DNA of 64,000 nucleotides, from the NCBI RefSeq assembly GCF_014839805.1, contig NC_051134.1:13795170-13859169 (forward strand), read 5' to 3'. The DNA is from Manduca sexta (Eukaryota > Arthropoda > Insecta > Lepidoptera > Sphingidae). Made by a program: the position numbers and the translations under genes. Under the pieces are notes generated by a model that did no database searches, had not been told where the DNA came from, and worked only from the letters and a program-made list of their open reading frames with translations. This document shows, one piece after another, positions 14,901-28,415 of this stretch; position 1 is the stretch's first letter; each line of letters begins with the position of its first letter.

Positions 14901-15639
14901 TTGAAAAATCAGCCCTTAGTACTATAAAAATTAAGTTAAAAATAGCATACGCATTGTGAGCAATCTGTAAGACTTATATGTCCAAAAATATAACTACATT
15001 TTTTCCGAACTCGTCGTCAAAGTTGTGGTTCGCCTGACACAGCACGCGGTGTATCGGAAATCCTGAAATAGCTTTATTAGTTCACGAATAGACGACGAAC
15101 GATCGCCCTCTTATTACTATTTTCAGATTTACACAATATATGTCTACTTACACCCTTATATATAACAGAAAAGACATTCATTAACTCCATTACGAAGTGA
15201 TCACCATAATTATCCGGAAACATATATGCATAAAATGATTTTAATAATATCCTTCTAAGGTAAAATTTTTACATAGGAATCATGTAAAACCGCTTTATTA
15301 TTTAATAGCCAATTTCAACTATTTATAAGACTTATTATAGTCAAAACTTCCTTAAGTTCATTACAAAATCACATATGTCAACTACAGAATGGAATATCAA
15401 AAGGCAAATCGGTAACATAAATACACAAAACATATTAAAACAATGGCTTCGATCGTAAACATACTAATCTCAATTACTTTCTCAAACGTGGGCGGCAGTG
15501 GGCGTCAGGCCTTTACCAGCTACACCCAAATAATGTAGCCCTCACACCGTTTTACGTCGAAATACTTCACTAAAGGTCTTTCGTAAGAGTCTCTTTGTAA
15601 CCAAAGTCTACTTCTACCCTTAAATAGTATGAAAACCTT
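11907..15639. other. Non-coding spacer
   Basis: No gene recognised. A 128-codon open frame at 13257-13643 starts in a short GC-rich segment (CTGCGCCGGGCGCAGGCGCA) but has no domain. A G/C-richer stretch at 14140-14230 (GGGGTGGCGGTGCGTCTC) is unexplained. Confidence 0.5.
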
Positions 15640-15950
15640 TTTTAGCACCAAGCGTCAGTTTGTACTGTTGTTTTTTTATTGCTTTGAAGAACTAGATAAG
15701 TTTGCCGATTGCCTGATGGTAAGCGATACGACCTCCCATAAATAGGAGAAACACTATCGAAATCCTTAAATTGTAAAGTATTGTTTGGTATTGCATTGCG
15801 CTCGCCATCCTGAGACATGAAATGTTGAGTCTTATTATGTCCAGTAGTTACACTGGCTACAACTGGCTGTGTTCGAAGGAAATTGTAGTCAGAGTAATTA
15901 CTTGACATTATGAGGCTTAACATCTTGTCTCAGGGAATGCAGTGAAGTAC
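15640..15950. repeat. Dispersed lepidopteran repeat
   Basis: GCCTGATGGTAAGCGATACG, CCATCCTGAGACATGAAATG, GTCCAGTAGTTACACTGGC match a widespread moth/butterfly repeat of uncertain class. A 93-codon open frame on the minus strand lies wholly within it and is not a gene. A short relative (CACCTGATGATAAGTGAGC) lies at 9380-9440. Confidence 0.5.
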
Positions 15951-16003
15951 CATTGAAGACTATGTAGTTCAAAATTCTGTAAAAAGTTCCTACTGGATAT
16001 TTC

Positions 16004-16065
16004 TGAAAAAACGACTAATAATTTCGTCTATAATTTTTATGAAAAAACGACTAATAATTTCGTCT
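16004..16065 (+). repeat. 26-bp direct repeat
   Basis: The 26 bases at 16004-16029 (TGAAAAAACGACTAATAATT onward) recur exactly at 16040-16065, a 36-bp period. Exact identity suggests a recent duplication. Confidence 0.85.
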
Positions 16066-16069
16066 GTTC

Positions 16070-17499
16070 AACAATGGTGATCACTTATGGCCGGTAGAGT
16101 AAATAGAAACTCGTCAAAATCAAACAAGACGATTACTAGAATTTATTTATTGGGGCTTGGTCAAGTAAACTTTAGGAATTGTAATGAATTTACATAATAT
16201 AAACTTAAAATAAGACGTGCTGACATTATCGCCAAGCCAACAAAATAAGCTTCTCCAAATAGGCTTTCACAAAGCTGTCATCATCGTGAAATCAACAATG
16301 CAATGTAGTTATTTATGCGACAAAACATTAGGCAAACAAGTATTTGTTCAAAACAGACGTTTAAATAACCGACATACAGACAAACTTCGTGGGTGTTACT
16401 GAATACTTGCGCATCGGGGTTGGTACAATACATAAGAGAAAGCGGAGGATTTAAAATTTAATTATAATGTTGGATTTTTTGTGATACGCTTACTATGGTA
16501 GGTATGTGAAAGTATCAGTATTTATTGTAGGTTTGTCCTTTTTTCACACCGTAATGCATCGTGTTTTCTGTATAAAGATAATTTGAGAGCCGGCTAGTTC
16601 TTATCCTGGAAGCATGTACAGTTTCTATGTGAATTTTATTCCAAAAAAATAATTATTAAAATAACATATATGCAAAAGATTTTCAGTACTCAAAATTTTC
16701 TTCCCTTCTATAAAGCTGAACAATATTTACATTAGATTAGACCTTGGGTCTGGTAACCGTCAATTTATATATATTTTGAAGTCTGCAAAGAACATGCGAC
16801 CATAACCCTACTTAATATCGGTTCAGCAACTGTCAAATCTCTTACAGTTTCTGAATTGGGGAGGAAAACTGAAGAGACAAAAAGTACAATACACCCATAA
16901 TAAAAACAAGTTAATTAGAAGGTCTCCGATATTGTCACAATAAGCAATCACCGACGTTAAGGCCCGGACGCCCCGCAGTTAAGGGCCCGTTTCATTTACG
17001 CTTATCCAAAACAAGTGACAGTTTTTTGCTCACTTTTCGTGTGAAAACAATGTTTTTAGTTTACTTATGTTTGTCATTTTAGCCGAAGCCGTTAAGTTGT
17101 AATGAAAGCGCAACGAGTTACGACAGCCGATTCATTGTTCGTTATCTATTTATGCTTAGGATTGCTTATCACTTAGGACAAAGAATAAAAAATATTTAAT
17201 CAGTTAAAGATGGGGTGACGAGTAAGGCTATGTTATATGGAAAATACTTTTAAATAAAGATATTCCATTAAGTCCAGTAATGATAACTACAAAAGCAAGA
17301 ATTAATTGCACGCAAGCAACATCTTAACCACGTCGCGAGAGATTTAAGACCGAGTAATGTGAAAAATAAATTTTAATTACAAACAGAGCGGCCGCGATGG
17401 TGGCTACCGGAAAAATGAGAGCTAAATAGGGCAGAGAAATGAGAAGCTACCTAATTGTAAATTAAAAAGTTCGCGGAGTTACGACACCACAGTCCACAA
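16070..17499. other. Non-coding spacer
   Basis: AT-rich. Nothing recognised beyond simple A/T runs. Confidence 0.5.
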
Positions 17500-17655
17500 T
17501 GACACCCCGTCGTCGCAGGGGGGTGAGCGCGCCCCCGCGCCGCCCCCGCCGCGCCCGCCGCCCGCGCCCCGCTCGCACCCCGGCCCCGCGTTCGCCCTCG
17601 CCGCCGCCAGCGCCAGCCACCCCCAGACATCGGGTGTGGGGGTGTAGACACCCGT
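17500..17655. other. Extremely GC-rich islet
   Basis: About 150 bases of mostly C and G with many CpG, in a neighbourhood that is roughly two-thirds A+T. Short Arg/Pro/Ala-rich open frames exist on both strands only because stop codons are rare in GC-rich DNA. It could be a CpG-rich promoter or 5' UTR, or a biased tract. No gene is visible on either side to decide. Confidence 0.5.
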
Positions 17656-17999
17656 GGAAAGCGTGTGACATTTTGTTTTAAAATATTGTCCGCGCGAATA
17701 CATTCACGTGGATCATTTTTAATCGTCTCTCTGCTTTTTTTCTTTTTCGGCACTCAAAACAAAAAACGTGAACATTCAACGTTTCCATTTCCAAATGGAG
17801 ATGTGTTTGCATTTCTCGATGGGTATTACAAAAACAAAATAAAATATAAAGTTGTGCATTAATTCCGATTTACACACGATTTTATCGATAAGAGCCCAAT
17901 AAAATATCCAAAAGCACCTCTAAAAACAGTCGGGATCACACGCGCCACCACCATCTTAATTACCGTGCGCCGATAAGACGCGGCGCATTGGGCGTGAAA

Positions 18000-18255
18000 G
18001 CTCAATAATGTACATATCAGGTTGTACGCGTACGCATACGGTGTGGGTCACAGTCGCAGCGCACACGGACTCGTTGTTGACGCGACGTGCGCTGTCACTC
18101 GGGAGTCGCCGCGGGGAGTGATACTGTTCGTCCGTGGCTGTTGGGCAAGCGCACCAAATATTGTGGTGTCAAGGCCGTCGGCTTTCCTCCGGCATTCCGT
18201 TCCCGCTTCCCGCCGCCCACAGGGATATCTCACGCTCGTGTTATGTAACATTTCA
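18000..18255. other. GC- and CpG-rich segment
   Basis: GACGCGACGTGCGCTG and GAGTCGCCGCGGGGAGTG are typical of this block. Open frames on both strands (78 and 67 codons) overlap and have no similarity that I recognise. With the islet at 17.5 kb and CRE sites at 18.4 kb it may be a regulatory region. Confidence 0.35.
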
Positions 18256-18392
18256 TAGTTTCGTTTACAATTGATAAATCTCGCTCATTAATACATTTGA
18301 GATTTCTTAACGGGTTTAAGATCCTGTTTGGTATAAATAAGGCTTTATTGGTGAGCTCTGACCTTTAGCGGAACTTCTTTACTACGATATTG

Positions 18393-18415
18393 GCTGACGT
18401 CAACTACTGACGTAA
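18393..18415. promoter_or_regulatory. Pair of CRE-like sites
   Basis: A perfect TGACGTCA (18395-18402) and TGACGTAA (18408-18415), 13 bases apart: consensus sites for CREB/ATF-type bZIP factors. They lie between the GC-rich block at 18.0-18.25 kb and the MITE at 18.6 kb. Target gene unknown. Confidence 0.35.
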
Positions 18416-18590
18416 TGGAACCGTAATAAAATCACAACTTCATTTAAACGTCATGTTCAAAGGTTTCTTGTACATAGTTATCCACTCTTCATAGGCTATT
18501 TAAAAATGCAGTACATATTTTAGTTATGGGTACTCGAAAGGTCTAAGCCTATTAAATAGTGCAATCGATCGTGTATTAACGGAATAATGT

Positions 18591-18742
18591 AAGAGTGTGT
18601 CCAAATTGGCAACCGTGCGTTGCGTGTACACATGCCGGTACTATAACTATTTAACCAGCGCTACGTAATGCACGCGCAGTTACTATACCGGTACTAGCAC
18701 GCATATCGCGTACAAGACAGTTCAGCAGTCTAGACACACCCT
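18591..18742. mobile_element. MITE-like inverted-repeat element
   Basis: The left end AGAGTGTGTCCAAA and the right end (inward) AGGGTGTGTCTAGA match at 11 of 14 positions. The arms continue to pair (left CCGGTACTATAACT; right inward CCGGTATAGTAACT), so nearly the whole ~150 bp can fold as a hairpin. No coding capacity. Target duplication unclear. Confidence 0.5.
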
Positions 18743-21700
18743 AAGTTAAACCATAACGCTACTACAAATAATAAAACTAATAGAATACAAACTCATCTGC
18801 CAAATAAACCAACTAAAAGATCATACTCGATTCGATCGTCAAAATTGAATCGGTTCCCTCCAATCATAATACCGGTGGTGTAAATAAAAGAGACACAATT
18901 ATCTCTAACAGTATTTGAGTCGGTGCGCCTCTTCGCACCCCCTGAACCGAGGAGAATCTTGTGTGGCAACAGATTATAAATATTTTTACACAAATATTTT
19001 TGTTGCGGATTTTTGGTTTTTGTTTGCGAATTGAGTATTAGATAAATACGCTTAATTAATATTACTTTTTTCATTTTCCAGATAAAATAAAATAAACATA
19101 AGCATGTATAAAGATTAATAAATATAAAAATGATACTTTACTAAAAATAATTGTGAAAATATAAAATTACCCCAGTTGCGGGGAGATTTTACTGCTGGCA
19201 TCCGCGGTCCAGTGTAACGTCTAGTAAGCAACTTGGGGCGGCCAATGCACCTTATTGACTGAGACCGACCGTGGCCGATCCCGCCCGACCCATCCCGAGC
19301 ATTTACGACAATAAGGTTGTCACTACAAAAGTTTAAAGTTATTTGGAAACTTTGTGTAGCCCCGAACGGAGTGAAGTATAATTAATTAACTTGAATAGTT
19401 CGTTAACTTAGATTAATAGGTTAATTGAACGGGCTTCTCAATTTACACTGATATCGCTTTTATTTTGATACATCTGCGTAGTAGTAAATTTTACAAATTA
19501 CGCCCATAAAGTCCCTCAATATCATGCTGAGGATACGGCCTCATTTTCTTTTATAACTAGAAAATAAACAAAAAAAAAACAAACTGTGGCTCAATTCTAA
19601 TATTCTTCATCCACTGAATGAAACTTAAACGAGTTTACAAAACAAACCTGTTATAAATCAATAAATAAAGCTCATTTCGATGCACTCACACTACTCGACT
19701 TATAATTCGAGATTCATAGCGGCTTATTCTCATAAAAAGTTGTTCCCTTCAAAATGTAGTAATTTCGCTGCGAGGGTGTCTCGCCCGCCCCCTCCTCCAA
19801 TCTACTCGGGCTGGCCTTTTAACGCCGGAGATATTGTCTCTTTAGTTAGATCTGTATTTACCGCAGTACAAGTGAAATTGGGAGAGAAAACGTTCATGAC
19901 GTCGGAATGACGTCGCAATGGTTTTACCTGACGCCGACGAGCTATATTTAAACGGGTTTGATTGAAAGTACGAGTACTTTTATTATGTTCAAACTTTGTC
20001 TATTTGCGGGTAAAATTGATCCGCTTAAGGAAGTGTGGTTTTGTAACTGTAAATATTTTTTGTCAGTAAATATTGCAGTTAAAAATAAAGTACTATAATT
20101 GAAATAGATGTAAAAAAAATAATGTAGCAATAATAAAATTTCTGTTCTGTAATGCACAATTACTTGTAATTGCGTGAGGATTCATACAATCAGATATGTC
20201 ATTTATTGAATTAAAATGATAACAAACGCATTTGTAATTTATCACTTGAGATTATAAGTAATAGTAATAAAAGAATATTATAATAATTTATTTTTATTTG
20301 ATGCTTTTTCAAAATACTATTGTTACAAAAAGTTTAATCTACGTAACGTAGTGTCAGTAATAGAAATTATTTAATTTAATAACAAAATTTGACTTCGATA
20401 AAACCAACTATATTTGAATTAAAATTAAATACAATTACATTTTAGTATAACTTGTAATTAATTTTAAAATTACTATTAAAAAAAATGGGAATGACTACAA
20501 ACAAGGCGTGAAGCTCGGTGATATCATATAAAAACAATTTTGGCGCCAAAGCTTTGCGTTCTTTCTGTAAGCGCGTAAGCTCTATCCAAACCGCTGGCGC
20601 TTTAAAGATTATAGACGAGTAGCGCCATCTATTATTTAAAAGAAACATAAAAAAATAATAGTAAATAAGTACTAAAATTGGCACGTCTAACAATTATAAT
20701 TATTATTATGAATTGACGAGTGTAAATAATTTATTAATAGCCTTTCAAATCATGATATCGTCCATAGAATAAATCTCTTACAAAACCCCCAATGTATTGT
20801 GTATAAATAAACAAAAATAAAACATCTTGACCACGTGTCATATTTAAATACAAAATGAAGTCATAACGTTCAAAAATTCGATCGTTAACTTTTAAATCTG
20901 TCCTGAGGCTGGTAATACGTTATTGATATTTGTGAACAGGCTGGATAATAATATTTGTATATTAAAACCCAATATATCTTGGCCCTTTCTGTCCCCTTTT
21001 AAATTGACCGTATTGGCCGTTTATAGCGACACATGAGAGGTCTATGCAGTCTGGTCACATGACATTGGCGTCCACAATGGATGTAGGCAGGGTCGGCCAC
21101 AATGAGCCCTGCCGCGTAATTGTTAAACTGTACGGGGGTTGCGCACCCTGTCAACTGTTTTGTCATAGATTATTTTGGTGACTTGTTTTATTGTATTGTG
21201 CCTAAATATTGGCAAGCTCTGAAAGTGCATTGAGCAGTGTTTTTTTTTATATTAACAGTTATAGAATATGTAGTAAGAAATAATAACGACGCTAAGTTAT
21301 TTCATGTGGTGGTTTTTATTATAGTTAGGTAAATGTAATAAAAAATGTGGAAACATATTCATATGCCACACTCCAGTTGACATGAAAAATTTCAAAAAAT
21401 ATATTTAATTATACCAAATATGAACGTCTATAGCTCTATAATTTGATCGGATTTCGTACTGACTCACTTATATTAAATGTGTGTTCTGCCTTAAAACCCA
21501 TAGTCTGTTAGTCTTTGAGAACACTAATCGCAACATCCGCGTCGTGGTTCATTCATGGAATCAGTTTCGTTAGCAAATAAGAACCGGTAAAAACCCACTA
21601 AACGCTCGTACTTCATTATCTGTTGCTTTTTGTGACGTATGTTTACGGTTTTAACATAATATTTGCGGATATTCGCGTCAGGTACGTTTATTGCTCATTT

Positions 21701-22679
21701 CGCTGTATCTTTTTTTATTAATTAAAATATTTGTTTTTAAATTCGGAGTTTAAATGCTTTTCAATTGGTCACATATAAATTTATATCTATGGACACTTAT
21801 ATTTAAGTAATTATTATTAATGGATTTTTTAACTCATTTAATTATTTATATAATAATATCGCGCATTAATAGCATATTCCAAGTTAACACTGTACCATAG
21901 TGTTTGATACATTACGTATCATACGCGTACGTAGATTAATTAAATTCATACCACTATATTTTAATATAGCAGTATTCGTTGCACACCATATCTCAGCTAA
22001 GTGACACATTTTGGGCCGCAGTGTATCCGTATGAGATCTATGGATGCCATTGCGACGGTATTTCCAATAGCCACTTCGCGCTGATTGATCCCGGAATGCG
22101 CAACACGGCTCTTCCACTGATGGACCAACTGCCATTTATCAAATACTGCCTATACCGACAAAGATTTGTTATCAAATCTCGTATATCAGTCCCATAGCGA
22201 ATAGGACTTATCATACAATGTCAACCATCAAATAAATTGCAACAATGATTAACATGGCCCATAAATGCGTTCACACAGCGACGCAATCAATAAAACAGAG
22301 TCCGTATAAATTAATATTTTAGTATATTGTTTTACAATTCACAACGAGCGCGCTCTAAACAACGCAATAAACGCCGAACAATACGCAAATAGCTTGTCGA
22401 GATTATAAACAATACAACTGCCATTCCGGTAAAGTTGTTAATAAACTTTATCGTTACCTTTTTAAGCGTCAATGAAACTAAACGCGCCGATACCAATCGC
22501 ACAACGCTTCACAATACACTCCATCCCTTATTAATTATTTTATTGTAAGCATAAAGGATGTCGTAATCGTCAGAATAATAATATCATCACACTGCATAAA
22601 GTACGAGCCAACACAGGCGTAAAAATGACACGCTATGCTACCAATATGTTTGTGTGTATCATTAGATTTATTCGACTGG
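18743..22679. other. Non-coding spacer
   Basis: Holds the CRE-like pair at 19.9 kb and a small stem-loop (GGCAGGG 21086-21092 / CCCTGCC 21107-21113). Overlapping open frames on both strands at 21884-22197 have no recognisable product. Confidence 0.45.
19897..19914. promoter_or_regulatory. Second pair of CRE-like half-palindromes
   Basis: TGACGTC at 19897-19903 and 19908-19914, 11 bases apart (one helical turn), in a short GC-richer block (19770-19945). Suggests bZIP binding; no gene is assigned. Confidence 0.35.
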
Positions 22680-22941
22680 GTCACGCATACACACATAGCC
22701 GGCTACCCCGAAACGGGGTGCGCTTTGGTGTGGGGGGCGACTAATACACGCTTAGGGCTGCCACCGCGGCCGCCCGCCAGATGGTCACACACACAGCCAA
22801 AGCGCGAAAGGGAAAGCTACACTGTGTAAACAAATCGCGGGAGCGAGCCGTCCCTCTCGGTTACACAGCGCGTGTGTGTCATATCACTGTGTGCTGTCGA
22901 CGCGCCGCGGACCGACGTAGATTGTTCTGTGAAATTGCCAG
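22680..22941 (+). other. Candidate untranslated first exon and CpG-rich promoter
   Basis: A GC-rich block (GCCACCGCGGCCGCCCGCC near 22760; GACGCGCCGCGGACCG near 22899) ends in GAAATTGCCAG followed by a donor-like GTAATAGG at 22942. This layout, a GC-rich leader then a splice donor, suits the first exon of a gene whose coding exons lie elsewhere. No coding frame or partner exon is seen. Confidence 0.25.
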
Positions 22942-22949
22942 GTAATAGG

Positions 22950-25900
22950 CTGAAGTACTATATTATTACACTTACTTATTGCCTTCATTGACGTTGAAAT
23001 GCTTAATCGAATTGGATATTGACAAAATTTCCATGTTGCTGACATTTTGATTGAATTTACAGGATTGAATGAACTATCGTTTCAGTACTAACAGAGCGGG
23101 GAAGCGTCGCCCTTCACTTTTTTGTCATTGATGATCAAACAATAGCCGCGGTAAAGTGACACTACCTGATTCAGAGTAGTGGCACGTCATTGTGTCTAAA
23201 AAAAATAATAAACATCTATAAATATGAATTGCATTATGTTTTAAAAAGGACAGATTTTTAAAGGTAACCTTTGCCAAATCATTTTATTAGCTACCAGGAA
23301 AAAAACATTAATTCGTGTACCCAGTGAACCTGGTTAGTTTTATCTATAAGTGTTGCGTGGCGTTTGCCGACACTTGTGACGAGTCTGGCGGACGTGACGA
23401 CCACAGAATTGATCCGAAGAACGCAACGCCCGCCCTTAGTCTGGACAACTTAGCTTTAGATATGATACTTACTTATATTTGAAGTAGTGTATATTTTGTA
23501 CTTTAATTATTTGTATTATTTGTGGGAATAGTGTTGCCTGTATTGTGCAGTCTCTACATTCTTAGACAATATAGTTAAGAAAAAAAATATAATTTAATTA
23601 TTAAACTGTATAAGTCGCAGAAATATAAGAGAGATACGTTTTTGGTCCAGCCCTATCATAGTAGTGACATCTGCCAGAACATCGTCGTACTACTTTTAAT
23701 GCACAGCGCTCCAGCAACTTAGGTACTAATACTTTTACTTATATTTTACTATCCAATTTCCAAATCAAAATTGATGCACAATAAGATTGTTCCTCGTCAT
23801 TTCGTAGTGTACATTATTGTCTGAACGCTGCCACCCTGAATTGAGTGGAAACACTCTAAACAGTGCTGTATCAATTCTCGTGGCATCGATATCGATGATA
23901 GGTTTATCATAACGGTATATTATAGTTATACACGATTTTTGATTGGGTTTGGATAAAACAAACTTATATTAGTAACGTCATTAAAAGAAGCGAAATTAAA
24001 TATTCCTGAGTATTAGTTAATTTATGACTGATATTTATTTTTTTATAGAACCATACGTATTTTGTCGGCTAGGTTCTTTGGTTGTCAACTTGTTGGATAC
24101 TAGTTTATTTTTCAATAACTATTCCCTACTTTAAGGGTACCCTAGTGGCCAGCGTAAGTCAAAACTTCAAGTTTATGATACCTTTTCATTCTTGATTTGT
24201 CGACTTAGTAATTTTCAATGGGACTTCGTGTCAAAATTTAAATATAGATAGTAATTAACCAGATCTATATAGAAGACTAATGGCATTTTTCGATAAATTT
24301 CATTACTTTATTTTTAGATTAATTTTTAAAGTTTGCAATAAATCTAAGGGATAAATATAATAATACGATGAAATATATGGCGGTACAATGGCACAAAAGG
24401 TTTATTTGAAAATTTTAAATAGTTACTTAATATTCAGCAGGAATTGGTGATATCGGTAAATAGTAAGAAATAAAAACTCAAACTTTTTTAATTGGTCTTA
24501 ATCGAAAACTACTTATTGAAATATCTTCTAACCCAACATACTAAATCGAACCTGTCGAACCTATTAACCAATCGAACTGACCTCTACTAACCCAACCCAT
24601 AGTATGCATGCGCACAACCCTTTATTTTAATAAATTATTAATATTCCAAAATAACACCTTAGGAATTTAACCTAATTAATGCTATTTCAAAAAGTATATA
24701 TAACATCGGTGCTCAAAACTATAATTTAATAATTATCTAAAAAAAGTTACTATAAATGAATACGAGTAAAATATTTATAGAAAAATATATTTAAGTTTTA
24801 TAAAATTAGTTCCATGGTTAAGATAAAAGAGTTCAAGATTTACACGAAATATATTTTTAGAGTAATTTTTTTTCCCCATTCTTACCGAAATAAAATCATT
24901 ATTTAATTTCATTTAGGACTAAGTATTCAGCTGCTAAAATATATCATAAATATTTGTACCCTAAGCAGATAAAATCAAAATATTGTTGCTACAATAAAAA
25001 GTGTCGATAATACTTCAACAACGTCGCGAATTATGTCTATGGCATTGTTAATTCAAAATCACCCCAAAATTCATTACGACAACGGAAAGAGACGATAAAT
25101 ATGAACAAAGAATGCAAAAGAAAGAGACGGTAAATGTATAAATGAGGGGGTGTCGTAAATAAATTTCTGTGCTTATATTGACAAGGTCTTGTAAAACAAA
25201 CACAGCAAGGTGAAGTCAGCGTTATTATCTTCACAATATGGGTGGTTATTCCGTATGATATCATGTTAGAAGAACAATGTGGTATTCTAGAACGAGGAAA
25301 CGGATTACGAGCCAATGTCGGAAGCTTTCACAGTACGTAACGTAGATTATAATACTTTTTCGATAATTTGTTGAGATATTCTGTTTTAATTAACCGTATC
25401 GGTCGTTTTATCCTTTTAAGTGGTTCATGGATTTTTCTGTGTAATTTAGCTAAATGTATTTCGTTATCTCTCTCCAAGCTGTCATATTTCAAATTTCTGG
25501 TTGGTTACTACTGAGCTAATTTTTGAGTAGTCGTGGGGCTCGTCTCGTCATTGAGTTGTGTAAGAAATATATCGTATCACGCTTATAATCTATACACTTG
25601 TGTAAATTTTTATGCAGAAGTTTATCATTCTTTGGCCTTCACACGTCGGCGACACCAAAAGACCCGAAATAACCAAATTTTAATTCGACCAGCACCATAG
25701 GAAACTTAACTTTTCATTCATCGTTTAACTGCTGCATTAGGCTTGTCATCATTTGTGTTCTTCTGATGCTCGATTTTGGCAGTCGAATTTGAATATAACG
25801 AAATTTAAAATCGCAAAATACTAGATTTGTTGTTTTCCACATCAGCAAGCCTCGGCAGTGCAGTTGTAATCAAACAAAATAAAAGTATCCTATGTGCATT

Positions 25901-28338
25901 CGCCCTCGTCGCGCGGCCCTGCGCTTTTTCCCCCTCGTACAAAACTTTTATACTAAGAAGGTAAGTATTATACTAACATTTATACATAATTCGGTGCAAT
26001 ACAATCATATTTTTTACTATTACATATCTCTCAAAATTGCTACAATAATGCCGATGTTCCTTATTGCAGTATATCAATTTACTCGAGATCTCAGTTTATA
26101 TAATCAAACGCGTTTATCCACAATAATACTTAATAACTACGTTAACTGTAAAATAATTCCAAAACATGATCGTTGTAAAACAAAAAAAAAATGGATAAAC
26201 TAAAGATCAGACGGTAAACTGATATAACAAAGGTAGTTGACTTCTTAATTGTAAATCGAAACAAACCAGTCTATCATTTCATGAAAATATGTTGATTTTT
26301 TAATTTTTTAAACAACTTGCGAATAAAGGTTTACGATGAATACAAACAGTAGTAAATAATACAGTCTACAAAACTAATGCAGACATTCCACATAAATATC
26401 GATCGCATTAAAATCGGAACAGAATGTTACTCGGACTCTAGTCAGAGTTCAGGATAGATCATAGAAATTAATGTACCAAGTAATAATTGCGTTTAATAGA
26501 TATATAGCCTGATGTGATCATTATTAACAAAATCATAATTAACAAAATCGCAAAGGACCGCGTTTGATGTTGAATAGTAAAGCATATTTAAAAAAAACTC
26601 TTCGGTTAATTAGTCTTCCCTGCGAATCATCGTACCAATCAACAAGTTAACACTGTTCATCAACTTACCCGGAGACAAAGTTAAAGCCCCTATTACGAAG
26701 GCAATAAAACGGTTAAAAAAGTCGAATGAGTTTTTTCTATATTTATATTAATAGTTTAAATATGTGATAAGTGATTACTTATAGCCATTAACGGTTAATA
26801 AATTGAATACTTGGCTTCATTACAATAAAATATAAAATTTATTGTATACTATGGTAGCTTATACATAAACAATAATTATACAGTATTTTTTCCATTAATA
26901 TAAATTGAAAATATTCCATTTTTGAAAAATTGCCTCTTTTTATCTTTTTATTATAATAAATGAAATGCGTCAACGGTGGTTGAGCCACGTTTACCTCAAA
27001 CATTTTTATTTTAGGTCAAATTTCATTAGATTATCGCGGTATCTTGTTTTCTTTATTAAATATGACGTCACAAGTCTCAAATCTCACGTGACCGACTGTT
27101 TACACACTATATTTTAAATCAATGAACATTTTTTTTTATTTATCATATTATGTGTATTCGAGAAAATGATAACTGTCAAGGGTATAAAATAAAAATCTGT
27201 ATTTGTAAAAACCTTTAAAATAATTTCAAAACTGTCAAATAGTCAGTCGTTGAAATTTATTCTAGATAATATTTATTTTTAATCTAATTTAATATTCCTT
27301 CGTTCATACAATATACAAAGTATAATCTAAACCATAATACATATAGAAATATCGCGCACCGGTGCTGTAAACATATTTAGCAAAACGAACGACATCGCTA
27401 ATAACCGCCCAGTTTGGACACAAAGGGTAGATAAAATGATTTGACAAACGCCTGTCGCCCGGATAGGTGTAATTGGCTAGTTTATTGTTTCATCAATCGA
27501 TTGTTTCACCGACGCGTATGTTATAGTCGCATGTAAACAGGGAGGTTGTTGACCCGCTTTGTCGCTTATCATAATAAAAACATTCCTACTTTCATTTATG
27601 ATTCATAGTGATTAAAGGCCAGCTTTGTTGCCGATAGCCAAGATAATGACTTCTCTCTTGAGTCTTAATTTGTTTAGCAACGCGCATATCGTTTCTTGAG
27701 TGAGCGCAGGTAATGGTTTGTCTAGTGATACTCTTATTAATTTATCTACCAGACTTCTAAATAAAAAGACCATCAGTCTATGAGTGACCATCAGTCTTGT
27801 TTTTCATTATAGGAGGGCGGCAGTTGAGCAAATAGTAAGCTTGCCTGAACTATGGTTTCTCATTATAACCAAGATTTACGGTACCAGAATTCAAGGACAG
27901 CGCGTAGAGGGTCTTGAGGCATTATGTTTGCAAAGCTTAAAGTATACTTACCACAGATATTACGTTCATAAACATTCGACTCAAATACCTTCATGCTTGT
28001 CAGTCTGCAGTCCTAATTTATTCACAGTTTGAGACATATAAATTACTGATTAAAAACCTTAATGTAATCTAAAGTTACCATAATGTCAATGACATTATTT
28101 AGGCAATGTCGTATCCGCGAGTGTCACCGCGGTAGAAAGTTGTTTGTATTCAAATTAGGTTGCTCAACCGAACAATGAACTCATCGATATTATGTTTAAT
28201 CCGTTTATTATAAAAATTAACTACAATTCCTCAAAACGAGACAACATCACAAAAAAAATGGAATAAACATCGTACGTCGCATTAAAATATTAAATGGTAT
28301 GACATTTTGGTATCTTTACCACAAATCTTAGTATGATA
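22950..28338. other. Non-coding spacer downstream of the protease gene
   Basis: AT-rich, with no recognised coding exon, apart from the candidate leader exon at 25858-25960 listed separately. Confidence 0.5.
25858..25960 (+). other. Candidate untranslated first exon with strong splice donor
   Basis: An initiator-like GCAGTT near 25860, a GC-rich stretch (CGCCCTCGTCGCGCGGCCCT), then ACTAAGAAG followed by GTAAGTATT at 25961, a near-consensus donor. A 103-codon open frame runs across the donor and is not recognisable. Could be a leader exon of an unseen gene. Confidence 0.25.
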
Positions 28339-28344
28339 TTTATT
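28339..28344 (-). terminator. Poly(A) signal of the trypsin-like gene
   Basis: AATAAA on the minus strand, about 72 bases past the stop codon at 28416-28418, is a plausible position for the 3' end signal of the protease transcript. Confidence 0.5.
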
Positions 28345-28415
28345 AGTTAAATGGCTGTTTGAAAACGATGTGCTGTATACTGAGATCGAATTAGACAATA
28401 TTACCTTAAGAACTT

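Noticed and set aside
17451..17753. Arg/Ala/Gly-rich open frames on both strands
   Set aside because: They are a by-product of extreme GC content; overlapping frames on both strands are open and no domain is visible.
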